Assembly (NCBI GenBank): GCA_951799425.1 | Contig: OX637402.1 | Location: forward strand, 30,224,492 to 30,288,491 | Direction: 5' to 3' | From: Ilex aquifolium | Lineage: Eukaryota; Streptophyta; Magnoliopsida; Aquifoliales; Aquifoliaceae | Length of the DNA: 64,000 nt | Shown here: positions 12,100-23,960 of the stretch, piece by piece | Layout: every line of letters starts with the position of its first letter | Position numbering within the stretch: the stretch's first letter is position 1 | Made by a program: the position numbers and the translations under genes | Notes under the pieces: generated by a model | The model's database searches: none | What the model saw: the letters and a program-made list of their open reading frames with translations, nothing else | What the model was told of the DNA's origin: nothing

Positions 12100-15000
12100 A
12101 TGACAAAGAAAATGGAATTATCACATTCAAAGGCAGCCGACCAAACTTCAATTTTCTGCACTCTGTTTTTGGTTATTCAGATTTTACAAGTCTGTTCATA
12201 CTCGGAGCCTGCAGTTTCTCACTCAAGAGTGGAGTTTCTTCCAGGATTTCAAGGACCCCTTCCTTTTCAACTCGAAACCGGGTGAGTCAGGCTCAGGAGG
12301 ATTTCCTATTTCTTTGATGTGTTGCTTCTCAGTTTCTATGCAGTAATTTTTTCATCGATCAAGGTAATGATTTTGTGAATTTTTTTTTATGAGCAATGCC
12401 TATTTTTTCATTTTTTTTCCCTTATTATAAGATTTGACTCATCTATGAAGCATTTGAATTGTCCCTTTTTATTGGAATAGTTGAAGTCTTTTTCTTCGGG
12501 ATTTTCCTTTTTCCTATCAACTTAAGAGTTGCAATCGTTGCTCACCAGAGCTCCTACGTAACGGTCAGCACCGTCTTTCGGGCTCAATTGACCCCTTTTT
12601 GATTCAGTTTTTCCTTATTTGAGATAGATAAAGTGAACTAACTCTGAGCCATGTTTGTGTTTGATACATATATAAACATATTATTTTCATATAATGATAA
12701 ATCTAAATCATCTTTATAAACTAAAAGGGTTAATTGCATCCGACGTTCTCAAAATATGGGTTTTATCTCATTTTAATTCTCAGTATTTTAATTGTATCAT
12801 TTTAATTCTCAATATTTTAATTGCATCCGAGGTTCTCAAAATATAGGTTTTATCTTCTTTTAATCTCCAATATTTTAATTGTACAATTTTAGTCCCTGAA
12901 ATATTGAATATGATTCTTCAAGCAAACAACATCTAAATTGTTAATGATTTTTTTAAACTTGTCTCGTGATACTTAAATATAAGCTAAAAATAATTTGGGT
13001 AGCTTTTGACCAAAATTTATTTTTCTACATATTAAAATTTGAACCAATTAAAATTCGATTGAAGTTGAATAAATTTTATTTTTTTTAACTTATTAAAATT
13101 CGAGCCTATTAAAATTTATTTTTTACATATTAAAATTTGAGTCGATTTGAACTCTTCCCGAGTTGTTAGCGCCGATTAAAATTCGCTTTCGAGTCGATCA
13201 AAATTTATATTTTTTTACCTATTAAAATTCGTGTCAATTAAAATTCGATTTATTAAAATTGAAGTCAATTAAAATTTATATTTTTTATGTATTAAAATTT
13301 GGGCTGATTAAAATTCAATACGAGTTGATTAAAATTTGATTTGAGTCGATTAAAAATAATTTTTAATTGGCTCAAATAAAATTTTAATTAGCCCAAATTT
13401 TAATACGTAAAACATATAATTTTTTTTTGGCTCAAATTTTAATATGTAAAAAAATAAATTTTAATTAGCTTGAATCGAATTTTAATTCACTCGAATTTTA
13501 ATACATAAAAAAAATTAGAAAACAGAGGGGGTCTCATTGAAGATATGTTTATCTAGAGGGGGTCTCATTGAAGATATACTTATCTAGAGGGGGTGCGAAT
13601 GAAGTTTGTCCTCAAATATATCATGGGCAATTTAGTAAAATTACATTATAATTAATATTTTTAATCTGACAGGGGGTGTCACTGAAGATTTAGAAACTAG
13701 ATGGGGTGTCCTTGAAGATATGGTAAACTAGAGGGGGTGTGGTTGAAATTTTCCCTTAAATGTACTTTCAATTTTTTTTTTGGACGAAATTTTCGTTTTA
13801 CTTCAAAAAGTTTAAAAAAAATTACAAAACGGTACATAAAATTTTATCATGCTAGTGTACCAGGTATGTAGGGGTGGACGAATCAGAAGATGTACAACTC
13901 TTCTACTACTTTGTGAAGTCGGAGACAAATCCTAAAAAGGACCCTCTCATTCTTTGGCTCAACGGAGGCCCCGGCTGCTCTGCTTTAAGTGGACTCGTCT
14001 ACGAAATAGGTAATTTTGTCAAATAATCTCACATTTTATAAAGAAACTTAAGGATGTGACTGATTAATTTTTGGAAATTGTACTTTGACCCTTCAGTTAT
14101 GCTTTTATCTCACATTGTGGACATTGTGTTGTGTTTCTCCTATTCTACCTCTGTCTATAGCTATTGATTTCAAATTATCCCAATTACAAAAGTTTGCCAC
14201 AAATTAGACCAAAAGTTGTGTTATGTTGTTTTGAATTATGTAAGAATGAGGTCTATTTTGCTCATTTGTTGAGTTATTATTAAACGATTACACTACATAA
14301 TAATATTGTCATAGTGTAACCGTTATAATGAATATTTTCGCATATATTAGAGTAGTTGATATGATTTGAACTGATTATTTATTAATCTGACTCTGCAGGT
14401 CCGCTGTATTTCGAGGCAGTGGAGTATAATGGGAGCTTGCCCACATTGGTGTTAAATGCAAACTCATGGACGAAGGTAAAGTCTTATGCATGTCATGGCG
14501 AATTACACTTCGAACCCTTTGTTAATTATGGGCCCAATCTCAACTATTGAGTTTTTCAAATTGTCCTGAATTAATGTTACACTACCTAAATCAAAGTCTT
14601 TTTTATGTTTTTTTTTTCCGGTAAATGTCCACGTGTCATTGAATTTTGAGAGAAAGTAAAGTGACAATTGTCTAGCTAAATTGTAAGGAACATGCACTAT
14701 CGAACAATCCAAACCTAAGAACTATAGTGGTAAGTGCAAATAATAGTTTAGGGAATAATATAAAATAAAGCTTATAGTTAAGGTGGTCGAAACATATTGC
14801 TTTGATTAGTAAAGGAGTATCAGCCTTTCGAGAATGGGAAAGACATCTTAGTACTAATCTCTTAACTCCGCTATGGACGAGTCTTTCGTACCTTATAGGG
14901 TTCTTTTAAGCATTCGTTCTCATAGCAACTGATTTGAATTTGGATGGTCCATGGCAATTAAATCCTGTGTTTTTTTTTGGTCACAATGAAATCCTCAGGT

Positions 15001-17832
15001 GGCGAGCATAATTTTTGTAGATTTGCCCGTTGGTACTGGATTCTCCTATGGAAGGACTCCACTTGCTTCTCAGTCTACAGACATTCAATCATGCCACCAA
15101 GCCTATGAATTTCTAAGAAAGGTACTTTGTGAACTGTTCATTTAATGATTTAAACTTACTGTTTCTTAGCAGCTATAGAAATGAAGGATTGAGGTCTTGA
15201 TATATTTATCCATGTAAATCCTCCTACTTGTGCCTATAAATAAAACAAGTGCAGTAAGGGAAAAAAACTTCAAAACAGAATCTGATTTTTATGGAGTAGT
15301 TCTTAACTAAATAACAATTTATTATTTTGTAGTGGCTGATTGATCATCCCGAGTTCTTTTCAAACACATTATATGTTGGGGGAGAATCATACACAGGAAT
15401 AACTGTTCCAATTATCGCTCAACTGATTTCAAATGGTAAGGTTATTAAGAATGGGGTTTGAAATATTACTCCACTTTATGTTTGGTAAACCATAACCTTG
15501 TTGCTATGCAGGAAATGAAGCAGGCATTGGACCATTTGTTAATCTCCAGGTTTGCTATTCTTGAAATCCTTCTTTCTTTTGAGAAACTAGTTTTTTAATA
15601 TATTTTTCACTTAATGATGCCCGAAATTGTTTAGTAGTTTTTTTGTGAAATGGTTTCAGGGATACATACTTGGAAACGCTGCAACTTTTCTGGCTGAAGA
15701 CAATTTTAAGATCCCATTTGCTCATGGAATGGGACTTATTTCGGATGAACTCTACGAGGTTAGTTCGAATCAAAAAATCCTTTCCCTTGCCCTCAAAACT
15801 ATCTCATAGATTGTGTAAGAATGTTAATTTCATTGGCTATGAAATTGAATGGTCTATGTTTTTTTTTCTTTTCAACAGTCACTTAAGAGGAGTTGTGGAG
15901 GAAATTATTTTAATGTAGATTCAAGCAATACAAAGTGTCTACAATTTGTTGCAGCTTTTAATCAGGTTGGCTTCTATTTTTGTTTTTGCAAACCCTGTCA
16001 TTACTTTCAGAGTAATCACCTTGTTGATCTAAACTTTATTAAGCACATTTACAGTCTACTAGTGGAATTGAAAATTCAAATATTTTAGAACCAAACTGTG
16101 GTTTTGCTTCCCCAAGGCCACACAAATGGTTCGGTAGGAGGAGATCTCTTGATGAGAGAATCACAGAGTTCCACAATCCTCAATCATCCGTTTCTGCATT
16201 TTACTGTCGTGTAAGTCTTCATAAATCCTCTGAACATATACTTGCATGAACATATTGATGAGTGAGGAATGCCCATTTAGCTTAAGCCAATTTGAAGAAT
16301 AATTGCACAATATTTTTATTTTCTGTTTACATTTTCTTCATTTTGTTGTATTGCTCTTGTTGGAGTTTAAGACATTTAAATTGGATCAATTCATTTTATG
16401 AGGCATTTGAAAGTTGCAAGTTAATATTCTAACCATGGCTGCATTGAGATATGAAGAATTATTTTGACTTATGCCCATAATTCTTCTCTGTATGTTCTTT
16501 TATCTTTCGTTTGGGGACTTAAAATAAGGATATCCAATTGTATCTATCATTTAGTTCTAATGTTACATTTAAATATCGAGAGAACATGTCTGTAATTGGA
16601 ACTCCCCACTTGAGGACTAGACTCGTTTGAATGGAACCTCAAAATATTGGACCAAATAGCTACCTATTTACTACCGACATATTAACATTATTTCTCTCAA
16701 CCCTATTATACGAGACTCCCATCACTCCGAGACTTGAAGAGGTCACTGTGGATTATTTCATGAAAATAATGTAGTGGCTTCTTCAATTGTTTTACAAATA
16801 TATCTTCCATGGTTGTAGATTGATGGATATAAGCTTTCTTATTATTGGTGTAATGACAAAAATGTCCAAGAAGCACTCCATATCCGAAAGGTATGTCCAT
16901 ATCATTGCTTTTGAAGATCATATTTAGCTTCAGAATAACAATGAAATGAACTGTAAAATTCTTTAACACAGGGGAGCATTGGGGAATGGGAGAGATGCGC
17001 CTCTAATTTACCTTATGAGCAGACTCTGATCTGGGACAGTATACCTTATCACATAAACCTCAGCAGTAAAGGTTATCGGTCTCTGATATACAGGTCATAT
17101 TACTATACTTTACTCAATAAGATTTGTGTTATATTTTATCCATAAGTTTAGAAAGAAAAAAAAAGTTGCTTTATTAAGTTGAGATACACACACATGTAGA
17201 TAATTATATATGGTGAAATTTTTGTTTGTTGTCACAGCGGTGACCACGATATGATTATTCCCTTCCAGTCCACAGAAGCATGGATAAGATCTTTAAACTA
17301 CCCAGTTATTGAAGAATGGCGATCTTGGTTATTCAATGGCCAAATTGCTGGGTGGGTATTCAAAAAAAAAAAAACATTATTTGATATATCTCATGATCGA
17401 TTGGTGAATTTTAGTGCTGTGATAAGGTTATTATATTGTAATTTGAGCCATGGAAGTTCGAGTTACAAAAATAATTTCTTCATGAGTAAAAACTATGCAT
17501 ATCTTACCACCCTCAAAGACAAAAATCTCATACGTTGAACTACACTTTATGAGATTATGTTTTTAGAATAGCTGAGTATTGAAAATTTTCTCATTGTTAA
17601 TGTGCAGCTATACGAGGGTTTACTCCAATAAGATGACATTTGCAACGGTGAAGGCAAGAAACCACTTCTTTTTTTAAGTTTGAGAAAGCTAAGATTCTTT
17701 TCCCCGTTTTGGCTCCTTTTTGTGAAAATTGACGCATTCTTCTTCCAGGGAGGAGGCCACACAGCTCCAGAGTACAAACCCCAAGAATGTGCAGCTATGT
17801 TCAAAAGGTGGATATCTCATGAACCTCTGTAA
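12100..17832 (+). CDS. Serine carboxypeptidase-like protein, acyltransferase-type clade (SCPL copy 1), 14 exons, intact
   Basis: Exons: 12100-12281, 13864-14009, 14399-14475, 14999-15121, 15333-15435, 15512-15549, 15660-15758, 15879-15965, 16055-16210, 16819-16890, 16972-17093, 17238-17351, 17608-17653, 17749-17832. They join without a stop into 1,449 nt (482 residues), the usual SCPL size. Residues about 17-34 ([18 protein letters not shown]) look like a secretory signal. Family motifs follow: [30 protein letters not shown] (94-104, oxyanion-hole region), GGESYTG with the nucleophile Ser195, GDHD with catalytic Asp406, and GGGHTAPEY with His459. YNGS in exon 3 is an N-glycosylation sequon. 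Known relatives of this alpha/beta-hydrolase group are vacuolar or secretory enzymes; many move acyl groups from 1-O-acylglucose to small acceptors, others cleave peptides. The acceptor cannot be read from sequence. Intron 13 has a GC donor (17654). The start ATG is shared by position with the other copies. Confidence 0.93.
12990..13520. repeat. Inverted TTAAAATTCGA-type repeats in intron 1 of SCPL copy 1
   Basis: The left half repeats ATTAAAATTCGATT / GAGTCGATTAAAATTTAT units; the right half (13360-13510) carries the complement (AATTTTAATTAGCC, AATCGAATTTTAATTCAC). Together they can fold into a long imperfect hairpin centred near 13360. Direct repeats of AGGGGGTCTCATTGAAGATAT follow at about 13526-13600. 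Probably the inside of a larger TIR element (about 12728-13767), but its ends and TSD were not resolved. Confidence 0.6.
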
Positions 17833-18646
17833 TCAATCTCAAGCTGCAAGTTCAGTGTATTACAATATATAGTTTTGTTGTATTCTTACTTCATTAAAAG
17901 TCATTTAAAAATAAAAAGTACTTTCAAAATCATTACAAAACGATATCTATATTTCATCCATATTAGCAATTGTAGACATAAAACGAAATTGGAATGACTA
18001 GTTGGAATATTCTCAACTGACATTGCATGCTAATGTATGTTGGGACTAACAATCAAACCAAATGAAAATGCCGAGGATGCTAATGTCGCACATTCTTTTT
18101 ATTTTTTTAATCAGAATTCTGAATTCACATCCTATTTGATGATATTGAAATTTGGTCAAATACAATGTTTTGTCTATCTTTGCATCAATTCACTTCTCCA
18201 TCGAACTAAACAAAGCATTAAACACTATTCATTACTTCTCTCTACAAAAACACTTTGCTCCCAAGTAACTAGGACAAGATAATGATGAGTTGAATGAACA
18301 ACTAATTTTCCAAAAGACAAGAAGTTTGATGAAAAGATTATATAAAAGTGATTTTTGATTCCCAACTTCAATTTTTTTTTTTTTTTATTGTAATTATAAG
18401 TTCATTACCCCCGCTTTATATGATCTTACAGTTTTCAAAAAACAGATATTTCATCTAAATAACAAAATAACTTATTGATGGGTCATTTAAGCCCATTAAA
18501 TGCAACGCACTGAATAGCCTGCTAAAGGGCTCCCTGGGCTAGCCCATTTCCATTTCCTGGCTAATGACCAATCAATATCCCGGACCACAGGTGGGCCTAA
18601 GCTATTCGGCTGGTGACCCAGCCCTGCCCGATGTCAGCCTTTAGAT
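17833..18646. other. Downstream segment of SCPL copy 1, paralogous to those of copies 2-4
   Basis: Non-coding, but recognisably similar to DNA after the other copies, for example CATTGCATGCTAATGTATGTTGGGACTAA near 18022 and GACCACAGGTGGGCCTAA near 18582. The duplicated unit therefore includes at least 0.8 kb beyond the stop codon. No gene seen. Confidence 0.75.
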
Positions 18647-18913
18647 TAAAAACTTGTGAAAATTGGAAGTGAGTTCCCCTAGATGTACTTGTTTGAAGAT
18701 GAGTCCGGTAAGGAAATTTATAAGGGGTTAAGTCCATGTTTAAAATTATATGTAATGACTTAAGTCCACTTTTTTTTTTTATCTCAAAAATACCATTCCT
18801 TGAAAAGAAGTTAAATTAATTTCCTATTTTGGAAATTGTTATCCCTTAATTCAAGGTCAATTAAAATATGTCAATAAAATCTCCATCATAAATTTAAAAT
18901 TCAAATTCAAATA

Positions 18914-18916
<3 letters not shown>

Positions 18917-18984
<68 letters not shown>

Positions 18985-19062
18985 AATTCAAAGCGCTCTC
19001 TCTCTCTCTCTATATATATAAAATCTCCATCATAAATTTAAAATTCAAATTCAAAACTCTCT

Positions 19063-19130
<68 letters not shown>

Positions 19131-19157
19131 CAAATTCAAAACTCTTTCTCTCTCCCC

Positions 19158-19189
<32 letters not shown>

Positions 19190-19190
19190 C
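18917..19190. repeat. Compound (CT)n(AT)n microsatellites, four runs
   Basis: Runs of CT directly followed by AT recur at about 18917-18981, 18996-19020, 19060-19130 and 19144-19190, separated by copies of TCAAATTCAAA. They lie inside the MULE-like element. Confidence 0.95.
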
Positions 19191-19195
19191 AAATT

Positions 19196-19625
19196 CATGT
19201 TACTATTTTTTTTATTATGTTACTATTCATGTTACTACTTTTGTTGAATATGTTACTGTTCATGTTCCTATTATTTTGAGCATGTTACTGTTTTTGTTGA
19301 GCATGTTACTACTATTATTTTACTAAATATTAATATTCAATGTTACTATTTGTTTTGTTTTTGAATATTACTATTTTTTGTGTTTGAATGGTACTATTTT
19401 TTGCGTTTGAATTTGAGAGAAATAATTATTGTTAAGTATGTTACAATTTTTGTTGAACATGTTACTGTTGTTATTTTTTAAAAATATTAATATTGAATGT
19501 TTCAAATTTTTTTTATGTTTAAATGTTACTATTTTTTTGTGTTTAAATGTATTATTTTTTGTATCCAAATCATAACTTTTTTTGTATTTGAATGTTACTA
19601 TTTTTTATTTTTAATGTTACTATAT
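19196..19625. repeat. Degenerate tandem repeats of a TGTTACTATTTTTTGTGTTTGAA unit
   Basis: The string TGTTACTATT and variants recur more than ten times with 20-35 bp spacing, in some copies with GTTGAGCA or GTGTTTGAA between them. Low-complexity minisatellite inside the MULE-like element; non-coding. Confidence 0.85.
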
Positions 19626-19926
19626 ATATATACCTAACCTATATATGGATATAGATAGATAAGAGAGAGGCAAAATTTTAATATTAGTCAAACTCTTAAC
19701 CTATATATGGATATAAATAGATATGAGAGAGAAAAGATTTTAATGTTAGTCAAACTCCTAAGATTTAGGAATTTTTAATTTTTAGTTTTATTTCACTTCT
19801 AAAGGGAAGGGATAGTATGATAAAATTGACAAAAAACGGACTTCATAACAAATAAGTTTCATTGACGGACTTAAGTCCAAACAAGTCCATATAGGGGGAC
19901 CGGCCTCCAAATTTCCCTAAAAACTT

Positions 19927-20966
19927 TATAAAGTGTGCCCGAAGCCAGTACACTTTATAAAACTTTATTAGAATAAAAATGCATTTAAAAAAAGAATTTG
20001 GATAAAAATCGACGTTGAATAAAAATGGCTGTAATACCCTCTAACAACACTCATTGAAGCATCAAAAATAGGTTGTGAAAACCCAAAAGACGTCTCCTTG
20101 AATCGTGCCAATCGTTCTCCCCTATCCTCATGATTTTCAAAATTTGATATTGTTAAATTTTGTGATCTTTAAATAACATATTTTTGAGTAACTTGTCACA
20201 TTGATTTCTATATTGTTACATTTTTTTCAAAAAAAATTTGATTCATTAAAAAAAAAAAAAAAAAAAGACGAAACTGAAATGGTGAAGAATGGTGAAGAAG
20301 AAGCCAAATCTTGCTACACATAAAAAAATAAAAAAAATAAAAAAAACCTGCATGTTATGTAAAACGAAAAACTTTTTCGAAGAAAACTGAAATGTTGAAA
20401 AAGAAAAACTTTTTGTTCAAAAGGATAAATGGCAAATGAATTGATATCAGTTTTTTAAAATTTAAACGATTGTATATATCATAATATTACTGTAAATAAT
20501 CTTTTCAAATATTTTCATATCAGTTATGCATGATCAAGGCTGAGATAATTAGGTAATATTAAAAAAAAAAAAAAAACTGAAAAGTGTACTTACTTACAAT
20601 TTTTGATACTTATTTTGAACTTAAATGCTTACATGTTAAAATTGGGAACTTATATCCAAATAAGACCATATAAATATACCCACATCCAAAATCCCCGATT
20701 AAAAACTTCACCTATAAACTCAATAGTTTACGGTAATCCAATGCTCATTCTTACTCTTATCAATTGCGATATTTGCATGTAATGACATAGAAAATAGATT
20801 CTTTACAGACAGTCTATAAATAAATTTTTTACAGACAATCAATCGAAATTGAGGAGCTACACAAATTCATTAGTTGTAACGAAATTACTTACGCCAAAAA
20901 AAAACTTTAATGACATTAATGCAGTGGAGGGTTGTACTTTTGGAGTGGTATTATTTATTCAACTTT
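19927..20966. other. Intergenic DNA; first 300 bp paralogous to DNA after SCPL copy 3
   Basis: 19918-20210 matches 45376-45670 closely (AAAGTGTGCCCGAAGCCAGTACAC and what follows). Beyond about 20215 the match stops, which marks a duplication breakpoint. The rest is A/T-rich with poly-A runs and no gene. Confidence 0.6.
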
Positions 20967-20974
20967 GTCAAAAT

Positions 20975-21709
20975 TAGGGGTGTTCACCCTACCCTACGGG
21001 TAGGAAATATAGTCTTCCGTCTTCCTACCCGATACTTTGCGGAAGAATTTTTTCTTGGCCTATCCTACCCGATCAGGTGTGGTATTCCTATTCGATTTCT
21101 TACCCGATTAATCGGGTAGTAAGTCGGGTAAACACTTTTGTAGCTATTAAATTTTTTGATCTTTTTAGCAATTCAATTAAATAACATGTACTAATTTAAC
21201 AACACAATAAATTAATAACACTAAAACTTAAAACAACTATAACAACAATTACAATAAAATACAAGAAAGCATAAACATCAATCCATCATAATTGTTACAC
21301 AAATACAATAACAATTATTTTAAGTTTAAACCATATGAAATACATTAAAATCATAACTACTCTAATAGATCACCAGTTTACCACAAATCATGTAATCTAC
21401 ACAAAAAACAAGTCCATATTTTAGCAACTCAAACATCCACAATACTAATAATGTTATAATATAAATTATATTACACAAATACTCTTATAATTACTAAAAA
21501 AATATAAAAAATTTAAATATATTTTTTGCGGGTAGGGTAGGGTAGGAATGTGAAAATTGATTAGTATTCCGCATTCTTACCCGATTTAATCGAAAGACTA
21601 AAAACTCTTCTGTATTCCTATCCGATTTTTACGGCTAGTCGTTTAATAGGATAAGGTAGGGTCGGATAGAATAGAAAATTGCAGCCAATCGAAAATTTGA
21701 ACACCCTTG
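20975..21709. mobile_element. hAT-type MITE of the TAGGGGTGTTCA family, copy A
   Basis: Left end TAGGGGTGTTCACCC, right end (reversed) CAAGGGTGTTCAAAT. The flanks carry an 8-bp direct repeat with one mismatch, GTCAAAAT (20967-20974) / GTCAAAAA (21710-21717). Subterminal regions are dense in GGGTAGG/CCTACCC motifs. No transposase frame. A related copy is at 25609-26172. Confidence 0.82.
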
Positions 21710-21717
21710 GTCAAAAA

Positions 21718-22173
21718 CATGCTCATGAATTACTTTTTTGTTGGATGGTGCTGGTGGTTGGTGGCTCGTGCCTGCTCAAATATGTACCAAACGGTAGTTT
21801 TTCTGTACTGTTGTTCCATTTTTGTTTAATAAAAATTAAAATGTATGTGTAATTTTTATCTTAATTTATCTTTTTACAATTAATGGAGACACAAATCAAT
21901 CAAACTAAAATCCTTAATATAAATTAATTTTTATATGGTATGAAATTCTTTATTTCCATAGACATTTCCTAATTCTTCGTATCAAAGAAAATGGGTCACT
22001 TGTGGGATAATTTAGCATACTTTTTCTAATAATATTTAACAGTTTAATTGGCATTTTGATCTATGTGAACTAATGATTTTTTTTTTTTTATCAAGTCTCT
22101 ATGTATTAACAAGACATTATTCAATTCAATTGACTACGCATGAGACACACATGCACTTGTCTAGAAAGTAAAA
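21718..22173. other. Intergenic DNA, nothing recognised
   Basis: AT-rich, no gene or element ends resolved. From about 22100 it resembles DNA upstream of SCPL copy 3 (36560-36680), so it belongs to the duplicated upstream region. Confidence 0.5.
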
Positions 22174-22517
22174 CAAGTAGAACCAACTGGGGCAGTTTAC
22201 TTGGTCAGAATCTCTGACTTTCAAATGGGAGGTCAGGGTTTTGAAGTGCCCTGGGCGCAATAACGTGACTGCTTGGTAGGACAAGATTTCAGTTGTTTTG
22301 ATGAACCGTATCTAAGTTTCTGGTGTGGGTCTTGAGTCCCGGCGAAACGCAAATCCTAATTTAACTGGTGTATGAGTTGAGAGACAGGTTCATACCTCGG
22401 GCTTTGTCCTTGGTTCTACTCAGAGTTACGAGCCTGAACGACATAAGCACGCCTCTACTCACTGAGAACAGGTCATAGAATTTTCCCGCCTTCGAAAAAA
22501 AAACGAGTAGGGTTTTT
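22174..22517 (+). mobile_element. SINE-like insertion upstream of SCPL copy 2
   Basis: The segment starts with tRNA-promoter-like motifs (GGGGCAGTTTACTTGG as box A, GGTCAGGGTTTTGAAGTGCCC as box B) and ends with a poly-A/poly-T tail. The flanks AAAACAAGTAG (about 22163-22173) and AAAACGAGTAGG (about 22529-22540) are near-identical. The paralogous DNA before SCPL copy 3 (about 36675-36690, AAAACGAGAAAGG) lacks the insert. Autonomous coding capacity is absent. The SINE class is inference from the box motifs. Confidence 0.55.
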
Positions 22518-22540
22518 TTTTTTTAACGAAAACGAGTAGG

Positions 22541-23167
22541 TGAGTGCCATTAAATGAGGGAGCACTTGTCTAGAGACGAGATACACCACCGAGATACTCA
22601 ATCGGGTGAAGGAAAAAAAAAAAATTAACCTAATTTGTTTACATAATATGACAACCGACAGAATATTAATGAAAAATGTCAATAGTTATAGTAATAATAA
22701 TTCTATTACACTACATCAGTGTCACATCATTAGGTTAGTAAATTAGATAAATGTTTTAGGTCTTAATAGTATTACTCGGACTTGGTAATTTCTGACAAAA
22801 AATTTATTATTAGTGATTTTTTTTTTTTTGCTTCTGAAAAATGAGTACAAGGAAAAAAATATGACGGACAACTAATAGATTAAGCAAAAATAGATAAATT
22901 CTATGTGCTACTCCTATCCTTGGCTCTGCTTAGGCAAGGATTCTCTGGCAGTAGTCTCTCTCACTGTTTCTGGTAGATCCCACAGTGGCAGTGTTCCTGT
23001 GAATTGCATTACAAGTCCCCACCTAGCTAGAGCATGTGCAGCATTGTTGGCATTCCTATACCCATGGTTCATACTCCATACCACGTATGCAATATTTTAT
23101 CTCTTTGTTCGTCAATGATGGAGTATGCAATATTTTTTTCATTCTTTTATCTCGTTGTTCGTGAAAG
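22541..23167. other. Upstream region of SCPL copy 2
   Basis: Non-coding DNA shared with the region before SCPL copy 3 (compare 22900-23080 with 37000-37140, both with TCCCCACCTAGCTAGAGCATG). It presumably holds promoter sequence, but no specific element could be assigned with confidence. Confidence 0.5.
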
Positions 23168-23290
23168 ATGGAGTGCGCCGGAAATCTTGGACGAAGGAAT
23201 CTTCTACAGATCTCAGCGCCCAAAAATCAACCGGCCAAAGGCTTTGGAGACAACCGTCCAATACAGAAACTTGCTTCCATTAAAGTTTAA
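23168..23290 (+). CDS. Candidate upstream ORF of SCPL copy 2 (40 codons)
   Basis: An ATG-to-TAA frame beginning MECAGNLGRRNLLQ and ending KLASIKV stops 9 nt before the ATG of the main SCPL frame. The same frame, at the same spacing and with only a few substitutions, precedes SCPL copy 4 (46418-46540). Copy 3 keeps the first eight residues and then diverges (37410-37490). No known domain. Whether it is in the mRNA leader is unknown. It could also be a chance frame kept by recent duplication. Confidence 0.4.
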   Translation: MECAGNLGRRNLLQISAPKNQPAKGFGDNRPIQKLASIKV

Positions 23291-23960
23291 ACACACACCA
23301 TGGCAAAGAAAATGGCATTATCACATTCAAAGGCCGCCGAGCACACTTCAATTTTCTGGACTCTGTTTTTGGTTATTCAGATTTTACAAGTCTGTTCATA
23401 TTCAGAGCCTGCAGTTTCTCACTCAAGAGTGGAGTTTCTTCCAGGATTTCAAGGACCCCTTCCTTTTCAACTCGAAACCGGGTGAGTCAGGCTCAGGACG
23501 AGTTCATATTTCTTTGCTGTGTTCCTTCTCAGTTTCTATGCAGTAATTTTTTCATCGAGTAAGGTACTATTTATTTGGTACTAATTCTGTGATTTTTTTT
23601 TTTTTGAGTAATTTCTATTTTTTCATTTTATTGCTTTTTTTTTTCTTTTTCCTTACAAGTGTTGACTGTTGAGAGTCATCTATGAAGCGTTTGAATTGTC
23701 CCTTTTTATTAGAATAGTTGAAGTCGTCTTCTTCGCGGCTTTTCCTTTTTCCTATTAACATAGATTTGCATTTTAGCCGTGTAATTTTGTTAGCGGATCA
23801 GTATAAAAGCTTTGGTTTCGTTGCCCACCAGAACTCCAAACTAACTGCCAACAATGTCTGACCCCTTTTTGATTCAGTTTTTCCTTATTTGAAATAGATT
23901 TGTCAATGAAACTTGAGCCACGTTATATAAACATATTATTTTTATATAATGATAAATATA

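Larger units (their letters stand above)
18656..19917. mobile_element. MULE-like MITE carrying microsatellites
   Basis: TIRs of about 50 bp: GTGAAAATTGGAAGTGAG...CCCCTAGATGTACTTGTTTG on the left and GGGAAATTTGGAGGCCGG...CCCCTATATGGACTTGTTTG for the reversed right end. Perfect 9-bp TSD TAAAAACTT (18647-18655 and 19918-19926). The DNA downstream of SCPL copy 3 has the unfilled site with a single TAAAAACTT (45376-45384), which fixes the insertion exactly. No transposase frame. Confidence 0.93.

Noticed and set aside
23034..23546. 170-codon open frame across the SCPL copy 2 start region
   Set aside because: It reads exon 1 in the wrong frame. The SCPL frame from 23300 carries the family motifs.
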